33,039 nt of DNA. It comes from CAZKXU01 sp964556665. Lineage in GTDB: Bacteria > Bdellovibrionota_C > UBA2361 > CAZKXU01. Every line of letters starts with the position of its first letter. The stretch's first letter is position 1. The notes under the pieces are model-generated. The model ran no database searches. It was not told the origin of the DNA and saw only the letters and a program-made list of their open reading frames with translations. Location of the stretch: the NCBI GenBank assembly GCA_964556665.1, contig CAZKXU010000030.1, positions 1 through 33,039 of the forward strand. The letters are read 5' to 3'. A program made the position numbers and the translations under genes. Below are positions 8,017 to 17,451 of the stretch, piece by piece.

Positions 8017-8204
8017 ACTAGTGCTTCGCCAAATAAGTTTTTTCACGTATAGCGCGCAGCGTTGCCCCAGATTGGCACGCCTCGGAAGGAGGAAATCCGC
8101 AGCAATACTGAAGTATTGCGAGGATTTTCCGACTGAGAAGCGTGACAAGGTGGGGCAACGATGTGATGCTAGACGTGAAAAAACTTATTTGGAGGAGCAC
8201 TAGT
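8017..8204. repeat. 188-bp imperfect palindrome (MITE-like or structured RNA)
   Basis: Two 94-base arms are inverted copies of each other, centred between 8110 and 8111. Both ends are ACTAGTGCT/AGCACTAGT. The outer 32 bases differ at only two positions and include CCAAATAAGTTTTTTCACGT. The centre is GCAATACT-GA-AGTATTGC, with compensating small indels between. Both strands keep an open frame of about 60 codons with near-identical peptides, which is an automatic result of the palindrome. It starts 29 bp after the response-regulator stop. It could be a non-autonomous mobile element, or a very long stem in the operon's 3' end. The remaining 8205-8436 is AT-rich, with one weak CTACTACT/AGTAGTAG pair and no gene. 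Confidence 0.9.
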
Positions 8205-8436
8205 TCTCATATTCTGTATTTTTGTAAAAAAATAGTTTCACTTCAAATATGTCTACAACCTACTACTCCGAGTAGATGCATATGTAATCATATTCATAGT
8301 AGTAGAACGTGACTACTCATATCTGCTCAGGATATATAGCTAAGTTGCCGGAGATACTAGGCATTCTTATTTGGCATATTCAGTGCCTTATCCTCATTAA
8401 GAACAGGTTTCTCAATTTAACAACAGGCGCAGTCTA

Positions 8437-11226
8437 ATGAGTTCATGGTATAAAAGGTTTTTGCTTCTAATTACTATCATAGGAAATTTGCCTACTACTG
8501 TTTTTGCAGCCAGCGTAGTCGAACTTCCTTCAAGCCCCAATAAACTTGTTTGTATAAGGGAGAATGAGTCTACAGTAGTAGGCAAAAAATCAGCTGATGG
8601 TACATCTAATGCTTTAAAAAATCCGTCGAAATTTAAAACGAAGACTAAGCAGAAGATAAAGGACCTAAAAAGTGGGGTTATTACAAAAGACCCAAAGAAA
8701 CTCGAATCATTAAAGGCTGAACTTGCTTTCTTTAACCAATGTACAAAGAATCAACTTAGCTTCCCGTCTGATGACTCTGACCCCGCACCTCCTCCGCCTC
8801 CACCTCCGCCACCACCTCCAGCTCCTCCCGGACCAACGAGCACTCCAACCCCTACTTCGACTTCTACTCCAATTGGCACTAGTACACCAACACCAACGCC
8901 AACAAAGACACATACTCCTGGTCCAACACCGACAAAAACAAAGACACCTACTCCGACTCCAACCGTCAGCGGCACCAAGACTCCGACTCCAACACCAACC
9001 GGAACAATAAGCCCTCCGGATTTTAGCGCTACACTTACCAATACATCGAGCGTCAACTATCCGAGCAAATATATAACAGTTAGTGTTGTAACTCTGCGTG
9101 ATCGATTTTTTGGCCAGAATGAGTCTATAGATTTTGGAGGAAGTAAAGAGACGCAGGTAGATGTAATCTCAACCTGGCCTGATAGAGGCGCATTAGATAA
9201 CGGATCCACGGCTCATGCTCTCCTTACATTTCCAGTAAGCAGCTTCACTGCTGGCCAATCTTCCAGCATTACTATTAGACCCATCAGCAAGCCACCAACT
9301 ACTTCATTTGTCACTGAAGCCACCTTGGCGGATCGGTTGCCGTTTACATTTACTCTTACTACCACATCCGGCGAGGTGTTTAGCTATAACTTTACGAAAG
9401 CTGATGCCCAGACGCTATTAAGTGATGTTACTGCAGGCAGCGGTAGCTGCAATGTCATCGGTGGCGTATTTGGTGCATTTGCTCGTGATTGCGAGAGTCA
9501 ATTTATCCCAACTGACAGCAACGGAGTTCAACATAATACATTACGTATTATTCCGCGCTGGCATTTTATGAATAATGACGCAAACATGACGATCGACTTC
9601 AGAGTAGAAAACACCGCTGCGGTCGCCAAGTCACTGTTAGCAAAAATCGACTTCAGCTCAGCAACTCTTAGTATCGGACTTGGCGGATATCAGAAGCAGG
9701 TATTAAACCTTGGAACAGATACCCTCTTTTATGGACAACGCTTTGTAAAATATATTTCAGTAAACAATGAAGTCCCGCTAATTTCTTTACTACCAAGTAC
9801 TGCATATTCGTATCAGCTAGCTGACTCAGGCTTAGTACCACCTTATTATTTTGAAGATCGGCTAGATGAAGCTGCCTTTAAAAAGTACAGCGATAATCTC
9901 CTAAGTGATTCCCTACGTGGAGATATCACCCCAAGCGAGACCTACGGCATATCGTTAAACTCTGGGTATATGTATAGAGAGCAGCCAGGCACAGGACGTC
10001 GCGCTGATATCGGCCTTTTCCCGGAATGGGTAGCTTCAGTACTAAATGGCACAACGGCTACTGGAGTGCTTGGTACCGTGTCAACTGACATCAATGGTCA
10101 GGGTGCCTGTGGATTTCACTACCGCTTCGATTATGAGGAGATGGGAGTAGCACATAATGATAGCTGGTACACCTCTGCTGAAATGATATCCAACCATACC
10201 GATTGTAATCCTAATACAGCGCATGCTCCTAACCTAGGAACAACTACCTGGATGTTTTTCGGTAAATATCCGGCGCTGGAGGAGATGGTTGCTCGTACAT
10301 TGTATGCAATTAAGGAGGACTACAATAATGATCTTGTAGAAACAGGCTCGGGTGAGAACTATGGAAGAAAAACAGCCTGGGGCGGCAGAGATCTTTCTAC
10401 TCTCGCTCTCTTAATGCCGGATCTACATCCACTTAAAGGATACATTTTAAGTCGACAAACTAAGTGGGTCAATACAGTTTTGGATACCAAGAACTATCCT
10501 AGCACTTCACCAATTGGTCAGCTTGGATTGGGGGACTGGAATAGCTCTGGCCGAGCTCTCTGGGTATCACATCAATTCAATAGCTCCTGGATGTCCGCAT
10601 GGGTAGCAGGAGTAGCTAATAATGTTCAGCTACTACACAACTATGATACTGACGTACTTCTCCATCATCACGGTAACTATGTTGATGCATTCTTAGGTCA
10701 GACAACCTCTTGGACTGATCCGTACGGTCAGACCTTTACCCTAGATTGTATTAATAACTATAACTGTCCGATGTGGGATTATAGCTATCTTGCTAGTAAG
10801 TATGAGGGAATACCTGATGGCAAAGGTGGTTGGTCACAGAAAGCTGGATCGATTGTTGAAGTTACTAACGTCGCGGAAGCCGTATATAGAAAATCGATAG
10901 AGGCAGGTTATATTGATCCAACGACTAAGAAGCAGGTCTATTATTATGAATGTACAGCGGGTAACTGTCCATTACAGTGTCCAAATAACGACTGTAATCC
11001 AGACAACTGGACACCGAAGTCAGGCGCAAACTGGATTGTAGTTCTACCAAAGAATGAAAATTACTACGCCTACTCACAGCTCACAGGAAACGGGTATTAT
11101 TTTGCACGCAGAGGAGTTCAGTATGTTGCTGATGAATACAAAAACATTATGTGTGCACGAGTTGAGCAGGAAAACACAAATGATGGCATACTAAAGGGCA
11201 TGTGGATCCGATGCGTAACACCCTAA
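8437..11226 (+). CDS. Large secreted protein with Pro-rich and TP-repeat linker
   Basis: A 929-residue exported protein. A signal peptide (about 1-25, ending VFAAS) is followed by Cys39, a Lys-rich helical stretch (about 61-95) and Cys102. Next come an 11-proline run near 117-127 and a long Thr-Pro linker (about 133-190). The C-terminal region of about 730 residues begins with beta-rich sequence ('RIIPRWHFMN...MTIDFRVENT'), then an aromatic, helical part with Asp/Glu/His clusters ('GDWNSSGRALWVSHQF', 'LLHHHGNYVDAF') and a Cys-rich segment ('CTAGNCPLQCPNNDCNPDNW'). This layout resembles surface carbohydrate-active proteins with an alpha/alpha-toroid-type domain, but I do not recognise the family and assign no activity. 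TP linkers usually separate an anchored base from a catalytic or binding domain. It converges on the RND gene with no bases between the stops. Confidence 0.85.
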   Translation: MSSWYKRFLLLITIIGNLPTTVFAASVVELPSSPNKLVCIRENESTVVGKKSADGTSNALKNPSKFKTKTKQKIKDLKSGVITKDPKKLESLKAELAFFNQCTKNQLSFPSDDSDPAPPPPPPPPPPPAPPGPTSTPTPTSTSTPIGTSTPTPTPTKTHTPGPTPTKTKTPTPTPTVSGTKTPTPTPTGTISPPDFSATLTNTSSVNYPSKYITVSVVTLRDRFFGQNESIDFGGSKETQVDVISTWPDRGALDNGSTAHALLTFPVSSFTAGQSSSITIRPISKPPTTSFVTEATLADRLPFTFTLTTTSGEVFSYNFTKADAQTLLSDVTAGSGSCNVIGGVFGAFARDCESQFIPTDSNGVQHNTLRIIPRWHFMNNDANMTIDFRVENTAAVAKSLLAKIDFSSATLSIGLGGYQKQVLNLGTDTLFYGQRFVKYISVNNEVPLISLLPSTAYSYQLADSGLVPPYYFEDRLDEAAFKKYSDNLLSDSLRGDITPSETYGISLNSGYMYREQPGTGRRADIGLFPEWVASVLNGTTATGVLGTVSTDINGQGACGFHYRFDYEEMGVAHNDSWYTSAEMISNHTDCNPNTAHAPNLGTTTWMFFGKYPALEEMVARTLYAIKEDYNNDLVETGSGENYGRKTAWGGRDLSTLALLMPDLHPLKGYILSRQTKWVNTVLDTKNYPSTSPIGQLGLGDWNSSGRALWVSHQFNSSWMSAWVAGVANNVQLLHNYDTDVLLHHHGNYVDAFLGQTTSWTDPYGQTFTLDCINNYNCPMWDYSYLASKYEGIPDGKGGWSQKAGSIVEVTNVAEAVYRKSIEAGYIDPTTKKQVYYYECTAGNCPLQCPNNDCNPDNWTPKSGANWIVVLPKNENYYAYSQLTGNGYYFARRGVQYVADEYKNIMCARVEQENTNDGILKGMWIRCVTP

Positions 11227-14200
11227 CTAACTTTTCCTCCGATGAGAGAGAAAACCAACCAGCGAATATGCACATGGCACTACCAATAAAGTAAAAAATG
11301 TAGAGATAAGTACCCCTCCGACTATCGTAACGGCCATCGGCACCCTACTCTCCGCACCGGGTCCAAGCGCTAAGGCTGGCGGAATCGCCGCCGCAATAGT
11401 AGAGAACGTGGTCATCAGAATCGGGCGTAATCTTATCGGGCAGGCCTGCAGCAAAGCCTCATTAACTGAGAGTCCGCGCTCCCGCAATACATTAGTAAAC
11501 TCCACCAGCAGAATCGAGTTCTTCTTTACTATACCCATTAATAGGACTATTCCGATCATACTATATAAATTAAGGGACTGATCCGTGAAGTATAATCCCG
11601 CAAAAGCACCTGTAACACAAAATGGTAAAGCTAACAGAATAATAATAGGATCAAGAAAGCTGTTAAACTGAGAAGCTAAGATCATATAGGACACTAATAG
11701 TCCAAGCCATAGGACGAAGATCAAACTGGAAAGAGATTCCTTAAATGTTTGAGCACCACCAGCAATGAACAACCTGTACCCTTCCGGAAGGACTTCCTTT
11801 CCAATCTTTTCAATCTCCGCCAACGCATCAGCCTGTGATTTGCCTGAAGCAACATTAGCAAAGAAGGAGACAGATCTCTCCCGATTTCGCCGCGTTACTG
11901 TTTGTAAAGTTTTCAATGTTTCAAGCTTAGTGACATCTTTTAAGGAGACCAACTCTCCATAGCTATTTCTTACATATAGTGCCTCAAGATCTTCCGCTCG
12001 AATTCGCTCCTCGGGTTTTAGCCTCATACGCAGATCGTACCGTCGGCCATCCTGGCTAAATTTCCCCTCGCGCAAACCTCCCATTGCGGCGCTAACCGTA
12101 GCGGAGATCGCCTCTATACTAACTCCGCGACGTGAGGCCTCCTCTCTGAGCGGCCATACACGCACCTCTGGCATTCCAAGACGGTAATCGTTATCTAAAT
12201 CTGTAACTAATTCAGTTTTTTGAAGACGTTCTGAGATCTCAGAAATCTTCTCGCGCAAGACATCCCAACTCGGACCGCGAACATTGAATTCGATAGGAAA
12301 ACTACGCTGCGCTGTAAAGCCGCGCATAGAGAGGTCCTGTGCAAAGACCTTGAGATCTTTAATTTTAGAAAGCTCGGTTCTAAGCAGATCCATCAACTCA
12401 TACTGACCAAGCTCCCGCATCGGCTTAGGATGAAGACTTATAAACATTATTCCAGTATTGACCTCACCACCACCAAATCCACCGATTGCTGCAAAATACC
12501 TTTTAATCTCACTCCTAGTTTTTATAAAACTTTCCGCCTCTAATAATTTTTGGTTTGTAAACTCCAAAGAGGATCCTACCGGTGTCTGAAAACGTATCAT
12601 AAACATAGATTGATCCTGTGGTGGCAAAAATTCCCGACGCAGAATCTTAGCTATGCCAAGTGAGCCTACAAACAGAAGCAATGAAACTAAAAGTGTAAGA
12701 ATACGCCAATTGAGAAGCTTGCTCAGAATAAATCCGTAAAAAGCTGAAAATGAGGCAAATATCCGGTCTAAAAACCCCACAATCCCCGTAGATACCTTAG
12801 GCTCCATAAACTGAGACATACGCATCGGGGTTAGTGTAATAGCCTCCAAGAGAGAAAGGGCTACCGCAGCAGAAATGGTAATCCCAAACTGAAAGAAAAA
12901 TTTTCCGATAATGCCTTTCATGAATGCTATAGGTAGAAAAATTGCAATCACCGAGACTGTAGCAACCAGGGCGGCAAACATAACCTCATTAGATCCATCC
13001 AGAGCAGCTTGGACCTTATTCTTACCGAGATCTCGATGACGGTAGATATTCTCAAGCACCATAATTGCGTCATCAACCACAATACCGATAGCTAAAGCTA
13101 ACCCTAAAATCGTGAAGAAATTTAAGGTAAAGCCCATGAAATAAATTACGGTAAAAGTGCCAACTATCGAGGTAGGAATTGAAAGCAATACATTAAAAGT
13201 AGCTCGAAAAGATCCCAAAAATAGCCAACACACTAGCGCTGTCGCTAAAGCCGAAAGAAGTAAGGTGAATTGAGTTTCTGAAATCGACTCACTTATAAAT
13301 TTTGTCGCGTCAAAGTTAATTCCAATTTTGACATCCGCGGGCAAGGTTTTCTGTAGCTCTGCAACTTTATCAATTACTGCTTGCCCTACCTTAACCGCAT
13401 TGGCACCTCTTTGTTTCTTTACACCGATACCAACCCCCAACACACCATCGACACGCGACATACGCCTAATGTCACTTAATCCATCTTCGATCTGAGCAAC
13501 ATCTCTAACCCGAATGCTTGAGCCATGAATCGGCTTACCGCCACGTTTGGATATCAAAAGATCGCCGACCTCAGTTGTGCTAAGCCCCTCCCCCATCATA
13601 CGTAGGTTAAGCTCATTCGTACTGTTCTCAATAACACCGGCGGCCTGTTCTAAATGGCCTTCTTTAAGTGCGGCCTGAAGATCTAGCACTGTTAACTCAT
13701 ACTTTTTCAATTTTTCATTATCGATCCAGAGTCGTAGATTACGTTCCATGAACCCGCCCAGGAAAACCTCTCCTACTCCCGGAAGAATCTGGAACTGATC
13801 GCGTAGAAAAGGATCAACCAACACTACGATCTCTCTAAGTGAGCGCGTCTCACTTGAAACGCCAACCCAAACAATCGGCTGATCGTCCGGGTTATTTTTA
13901 GTTATCGTAGGTGGATCGACCCCTTTAGGTAGTCGGATGCGGCTGATACTGGACTGAACCTCCTGTAAAGCCGCGTCTATATCACGGGAGAGATCAAATT
14001 CTAAAGTAAGAGAGGCCTGTCCTTGACGAATACTAGATACAATCTCTTTTAAACCATCAACCGAGATCACCGCCTGCTCCAAGCGATCAACGATCTCACT
14101 CTCCATGACCTCAGGCGCTGCACCCTCCCAGATTGTTGTGACATTGAGCACAGGAAAATCAACGTCCGGCATCTGGCTAATGCCAAGCCTCATAAAGCTT

Positions 14201-14280
14201 ATTGTACCGAAAACAATCAGACCAATCATCAACATCCAGGCAAAGACCGGGCGACGTATGGAGACTTCGCATAGACTCAT
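11227..14280 (-). CDS. RND efflux transporter, HAE/AcrB type
   Basis: A 1017-residue inner-membrane proton-driven pump, full length for the AcrB/MexF-like family. It begins with the standard 'SIRRPVFAWMLMIGLIVFG' first membrane helix. The proton-relay aspartates are in 'LALAIGIVVDDAIMVLENIYRHRDLGKN' (TM4), and the matching lysine is in 'MGIVKKNSILLVEF' (TM10). Two large periplasmic porter segments are present, with the funnel-domain 'FSQDGRRYDLRMRL' region. The ATG overlaps the end of the TolC-family gene by four bases (ATGA), so they form one operon. No membrane-fusion (HlyD-type) adaptor gene is present in the window, although RND pumps of this class need one. The substrate cannot be told from sequence. 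Confidence 0.95.
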   Translation of the reverse strand: MSLCEVSIRRPVFAWMLMIGLIVFGTISFMRLGISQMPDVDFPVLNVTTIWEGAAPEVMESEIVDRLEQAVISVDGLKEIVSSIRQGQASLTLEFDLSRDIDAALQEVQSSISRIRLPKGVDPPTITKNNPDDQPIVWVGVSSETRSLREIVVLVDPFLRDQFQILPGVGEVFLGGFMERNLRLWIDNEKLKKYELTVLDLQAALKEGHLEQAAGVIENSTNELNLRMMGEGLSTTEVGDLLISKRGGKPIHGSSIRVRDVAQIEDGLSDIRRMSRVDGVLGVGIGVKKQRGANAVKVGQAVIDKVAELQKTLPADVKIGINFDATKFISESISETQFTLLLSALATALVCWLFLGSFRATFNVLLSIPTSIVGTFTVIYFMGFTLNFFTILGLALAIGIVVDDAIMVLENIYRHRDLGKNKVQAALDGSNEVMFAALVATVSVIAIFLPIAFMKGIIGKFFFQFGITISAAVALSLLEAITLTPMRMSQFMEPKVSTGIVGFLDRIFASFSAFYGFILSKLLNWRILTLLVSLLLFVGSLGIAKILRREFLPPQDQSMFMIRFQTPVGSSLEFTNQKLLEAESFIKTRSEIKRYFAAIGGFGGGEVNTGIMFISLHPKPMRELGQYELMDLLRTELSKIKDLKVFAQDLSMRGFTAQRSFPIEFNVRGPSWDVLREKISEISERLQKTELVTDLDNDYRLGMPEVRVWPLREEASRRGVSIEAISATVSAAMGGLREGKFSQDGRRYDLRMRLKPEERIRAEDLEALYVRNSYGELVSLKDVTKLETLKTLQTVTRRNRERSVSFFANVASGKSQADALAEIEKIGKEVLPEGYRLFIAGGAQTFKESLSSLIFVLWLGLLVSYMILASQFNSFLDPIIILLALPFCVTGAFAGLYFTDQSLNLYSMIGIVLLMGIVKKNSILLVEFTNVLRERGLSVNEALLQACPIRLRPILMTTFSTIAAAIPPALALGPGAESRVPMAVTIVGGVLISTFFTLLVVPCAYSLVGFLSHRRKS

Positions 14281-15548
14281 TCCTCAATTCCTCCAACAGC
14301 TACTTTTAGCTTGACACGACTTAGCTTAACATCAACTACTGCTCTGATAAGACGACGCCTTGCCTTCTGCAAACGATCAATGGATGAAAGCACATCAAGG
14401 TTTGTAACAGTGCCTGCTGAATAATCAGCCTGCTGTGATTGATAATCTGCTTCGGCAGCTTTCACTAACTCTCCTAAGACCAGAGTCTCTCGTTGCGAAG
14501 CTAACAACTCCTCATAGCTTGAGCGGATCTCGCTATTTATCTCCCGAGCTAACTGTTGCTTGCGCAACTCGGCGATTCTAAGAGCTGCCTCTTTTTCACT
14601 AACCTCAGCCTCAATGCGTCCACCTTCAAAAACTGGTAATTCAAATTTAAAAAGAAGATTCCACTCTCTACCGATATCAGGACTTTCATAAGGATAGACG
14701 TTCCCCTGCATCGAAATTACAGGCCAATGTTTGCGCTTTGTCGCTTGCAACTCTTTTTGTCTTCCCTGCTCCTCACTAGTAGCTGCTACAAGATCCTGAC
14801 GACTCCCTCCTTTAAGTTCAAGATCTCGAATTTCAAAAACCCCTATACTTTCCTCAGTACTTGATAAGGAGAAGTCCTCTACACCTAATCCAAGAAGAAA
14901 ACTTAACAACTCTTTCGTGGCTAACATTGCGCCCCTATTCCTCTCCTTGTTGGCAAGAACCTCATGCAGGTCGGCATTGGCGCTCAAAACCTCACTCGCT
15001 CTAGACTTTCCAAGTTTAAGCCAATTCTCCAATTCAGAGACCCTCTCCTTTAAAACCTCCTCGATACGGGCCAGCTCTTTTAAGTCATCCTCATACCAGA
15101 GCATCTGATAAAATAGCTGTGCCAGATCTAGGTAGAGAAGTTCCCTCTCCCGTTTTTCTAAACTCTTTCTTGCATCTACCTCCAAGGTCAAGGCACGGAT
15201 AAGAATTAAATCTCTAAACCCGCTAAAGATCGGCTGCTCTAAAGTCAAGGCTGTCTCAAAACGATCTTCGCGTGGACCACCAAAATTATCAAAATTACCT
15301 CCTACTGACTGCCCGTTTCGAAGTCTTGAATTAAGGCTTATCCCAATGCTAGGCATGATAGCCCCTAGCGCCTGACGGTAACGTGCCTCAGCCGCTTGAA
15401 TCTCCTCTCCTTTGATTCTTATCCTTTCACTTTGATCTAAACTAAGGCGATAACACTCCGACAACGAGAGCGATTTACGCTCCTGCGTAGACGCGGTAGA
15501 TAGAAATAGCAGGATGCTAAGAAGAGTATAAAATGTAAGTTTTGACAC
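14277..15548 (-). CDS. TolC-family outer-membrane efflux protein
   Basis: About 424 residues with two repeated OEP halves: long coiled-coil helices rich in Glu, Ala, Lys and Leu ('ERVSELENWLKLGKSRASEVLSANADL' and 'SQQADYSAGTVTNLDVLSSIDRLQKARRRLI', the latter being the family 'Y..G..t..dvl.a...l..a' motif). The GTG at 15548 is chosen because it puts a normal signal peptide (V-SKLTFYTLLSILLFLSTAST) at the N-terminus. The open frame extends to a TTG at 15617 but would add 23 residues before the signal. It forms the outer-membrane exit duct for the downstream RND pump, with which it overlaps by four bases. The usual adaptor gene, normally in the same operon, is missing here. Confidence 0.9.
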   Translation of the reverse strand: MSKLTFYTLLSILLFLSTASTQERKSLSLSECYRLSLDQSERIRIKGEEIQAAEARYRQALGAIMPSIGISLNSRLRNGQSVGGNFDNFGGPREDRFETALTLEQPIFSGFRDLILIRALTLEVDARKSLEKRERELLYLDLAQLFYQMLWYEDDLKELARIEEVLKERVSELENWLKLGKSRASEVLSANADLHEVLANKERNRGAMLATKELLSFLLGLGVEDFSLSSTEESIGVFEIRDLELKGGSRQDLVAATSEEQGRQKELQATKRKHWPVISMQGNVYPYESPDIGREWNLLFKFELPVFEGGRIEAEVSEKEAALRIAELRKQQLAREINSEIRSSYEELLASQRETLVLGELVKAAEADYQSQQADYSAGTVTNLDVLSSIDRLQKARRRLIRAVVDVKLSRVKLKVAVGGIEE

Positions 15549-15882
15549 GTATAATAAATTAGCCTTAGGTAATAAAGAATACAAGCCGCAGCGGAGAGGG
15601 CCTATTTCAATCCACAATAACTTGATGATTTTCTGACTAAGTGATTATCCGACAACTGATAACAGTTAATCAGATACCGATCGGATTGCACGAATACCAC
15701 CGTTCGAAAGTAGCAGTATGCTAATTTTGGCCTTACTATATAAGGTATATTTGATTCTTTTCTAATATATCTATAAACTAACAGTGCTCCTTTACCATAG
15801 AATTAGAGATCTTAAGTTCTATATTTATAGTATAATTATCTTATAAAGAGAGCTGTTTGTCCTATAATTTGTAGTGTAGCAG
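15549..15882. other. Divergent promoter region
   Basis: A 334-base AT-rich space between the divergent tolC-like and sthA-like genes. A TATAAT at 15831-15836 is a candidate -10 for the rightward gene, but no matching -35 is clear. Nothing resembling a gene or RNA was found; the first 69 bases are the alternative N-terminal extension of the TolC-like frame. Confidence 0.5.
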
Positions 15883-17406
15883 TTGTTATTTGTGGCTCAA
15901 GTAGCGTCAGTATTACAAACAAAGCCTGGAGAGCTTCTTCGTCAAGCTTCTCTTCCACGAATAGACCGAGCGTCACGAGAGCTTATCTATGAAACTGATG
16001 TTCTTGTACTAGGTGCTGGCCCAGCTGGACAGGCTGCTGCAATCACCTCAGCTGAGCAGGGTAGAAGAGTAATTATCATAGATCCACGGGGTGAACCGGG
16101 CGGGGCTTGTACTTTTGAAGGGATAGTACCAAGCAAGGTGTTTTTAGCGGCTGCACGAGATCGAAAGACATTACTCCGACTATTAAATGATTCGGCTGAA
16201 TCAGTAAATACAGTACCTCCGGCTACAATGGACTCTATTAGAGAAAGAATAGCACGAGTTACTACTCAAGAGGTTGCTGTTTTAAGTAGAAGGCTTAGAG
16301 ATCACGGTGTCCTTACTCTTCGTGGAAGAGGGAAAATTACTAGCCCCAACCTTGCCGAAGTAGAACCGACCCAAAATGCATTGAATGGATTCAGGCGTTT
16401 TGTAAGATTTACAGATGTAGTAATTGCCACTGGAAGTAAACCAAACGTACTGCCAAATATAACTTTCGATCATAGCACCGTCGTGACAAGTGATAGTATT
16501 TTAACCCTGAAATCATTTCCCAGATCACTTACCGTGCTTGGTGGAGGAGTTATCGCATGTGAGTACGCTACAGCATGTGCGACCTTGGGCGCAAAGGTCA
16601 CTCTCATCCTGCGGGGCTCTCGCTTATTGCCGCCCTCAGCTTTCGATAATGATATTGCGCTGCGGTATCATGAACAGCTAAAAAAACAAGGAATTACTCT
16701 AGTTTTTAATGCAGATTTTACTAGTTGTGCCCCAAAAGAAAATGGAGAAGGCTCAATTGTTAAATTAAATGACGGACAAAGCTTCGAGGCCGATGTGACA
16801 CTTGTTGCCCTAGGAAGAAATGGTAACACAGCGGGTATAGGACTTGAAAAACTTGGGGTAACGACTTCAAGAGACGGAAGGATAACTCCTGGTGCTCAAG
16901 GTACTGCTAATGGTAAGAAGCCCCATGTATTCGCAGCAGGAGATGTACTGCCTGGGCCTCAACTTGCCTCTGCCTCACGTCTTCAGGGGATGATTGCAGC
17001 ACAAGCTGCGGCAGGAAAAGAGTGTCTAGTACTACCTTCACAGATCGCAACGGCAGTATTCTCAATCCCGGAGGTTGCAAGCTACGGACAAACAGAGCAG
17101 GATCTAAAAAATGCAGGGATTTCATATGTAGTAGGAGATGCTAGTTTTGAGCAGAATGAACGAGCGCTTATCGATCGAGACACAGAAGGTGTACTAAAAA
17201 TAGTAGTAGAAAGAGGGACACGGAAAATAGTCGGCGTTCAGATCTTATCTAGTAATGCCACTGATCTTGTATATGCTGCGCAGCTGATTGTTAGTAGAGG
17301 AGACACTGTAGATGATATAATTCATATGGACATAAGCCGTCCAACTGACGCACTTCTATTTAAGACCGCGGCATTAAAGGCTAGAGCGCTGCTGCGACAG
17401 GGGTAG
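15883..17406 (+). CDS. SthA-like NAD(P) transhydrogenase / Lpd-family flavoprotein
   Basis: About 507 residues of the two-dinucleotide-binding flavoprotein family. FAD binds at 'DVLVLGAGPAGQAAAITSAEQG' and NAD(P) at 'LTVLGGGVIACEYATACATLGAKV'. The 'VALGRNGNT' and 'VFAAGDVLPGPQLAS' FAD-contact blocks and the C-terminal dimer domain are present. In the redox motif only the first cysteine remains ('GGACTFEGIVPSK'), as in soluble transhydrogenase SthA ('GCTHWGTIPSK') and unlike dihydrolipoamide dehydrogenase, so disulfide chemistry is not expected. That argues for hydride exchange between NADPH and NAD+. Both possible starts are non-ATG: TTG at 15883 or GTG at 15892; neither has a strong ribosome site. 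Confidence 0.78.
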   Translation: MLFVAQVASVLQTKPGELLRQASLPRIDRASRELIYETDVLVLGAGPAGQAAAITSAEQGRRVIIIDPRGEPGGACTFEGIVPSKVFLAAARDRKTLLRLLNDSAESVNTVPPATMDSIRERIARVTTQEVAVLSRRLRDHGVLTLRGRGKITSPNLAEVEPTQNALNGFRRFVRFTDVVIATGSKPNVLPNITFDHSTVVTSDSILTLKSFPRSLTVLGGGVIACEYATACATLGAKVTLILRGSRLLPPSAFDNDIALRYHEQLKKQGITLVFNADFTSCAPKENGEGSIVKLNDGQSFEADVTLVALGRNGNTAGIGLEKLGVTTSRDGRITPGAQGTANGKKPHVFAAGDVLPGPQLASASRLQGMIAAQAAAGKECLVLPSQIATAVFSIPEVASYGQTEQDLKNAGISYVVGDASFEQNERALIDRDTEGVLKIVVERGTRKIVGVQILSSNATDLVYAAQLIVSRGDTVDDIIHMDISRPTDALLFKTAALKARALLRQG

Positions 17407-17409
17407 TTT

Positions 17410-17433
17410 TACTGGGAGCGTGGGCTTCCAGTA
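17410..17433. terminator. Hairpin between convergent genes (half of a family A repeat)
   Basis: TACTGGGAGC, a GTGG loop and GCTTCCAGTA make a 10-bp stem with one G-T pair in the 45-base gap between two convergent genes. The sequence is the left half of the family A REP-like repeat. It may serve as a two-way transcription stop, though no T-run follows on either strand. Confidence 0.55.
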
Positions 17434-17451
17434 TCAACATACATTAATGTG

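Noticed and set aside
8018..8203. Two 60-codon ORFs on opposite strands with near-identical peptides
   Set aside because: The likeness is forced by the palindrome itself; no ribosome site supports either.
8737..9010. Low-complexity ORFs opposite and in other frames of the Pro/TP linker
   Set aside because: They are shadows of the repetitive codons of the linker in the 929-residue gene.
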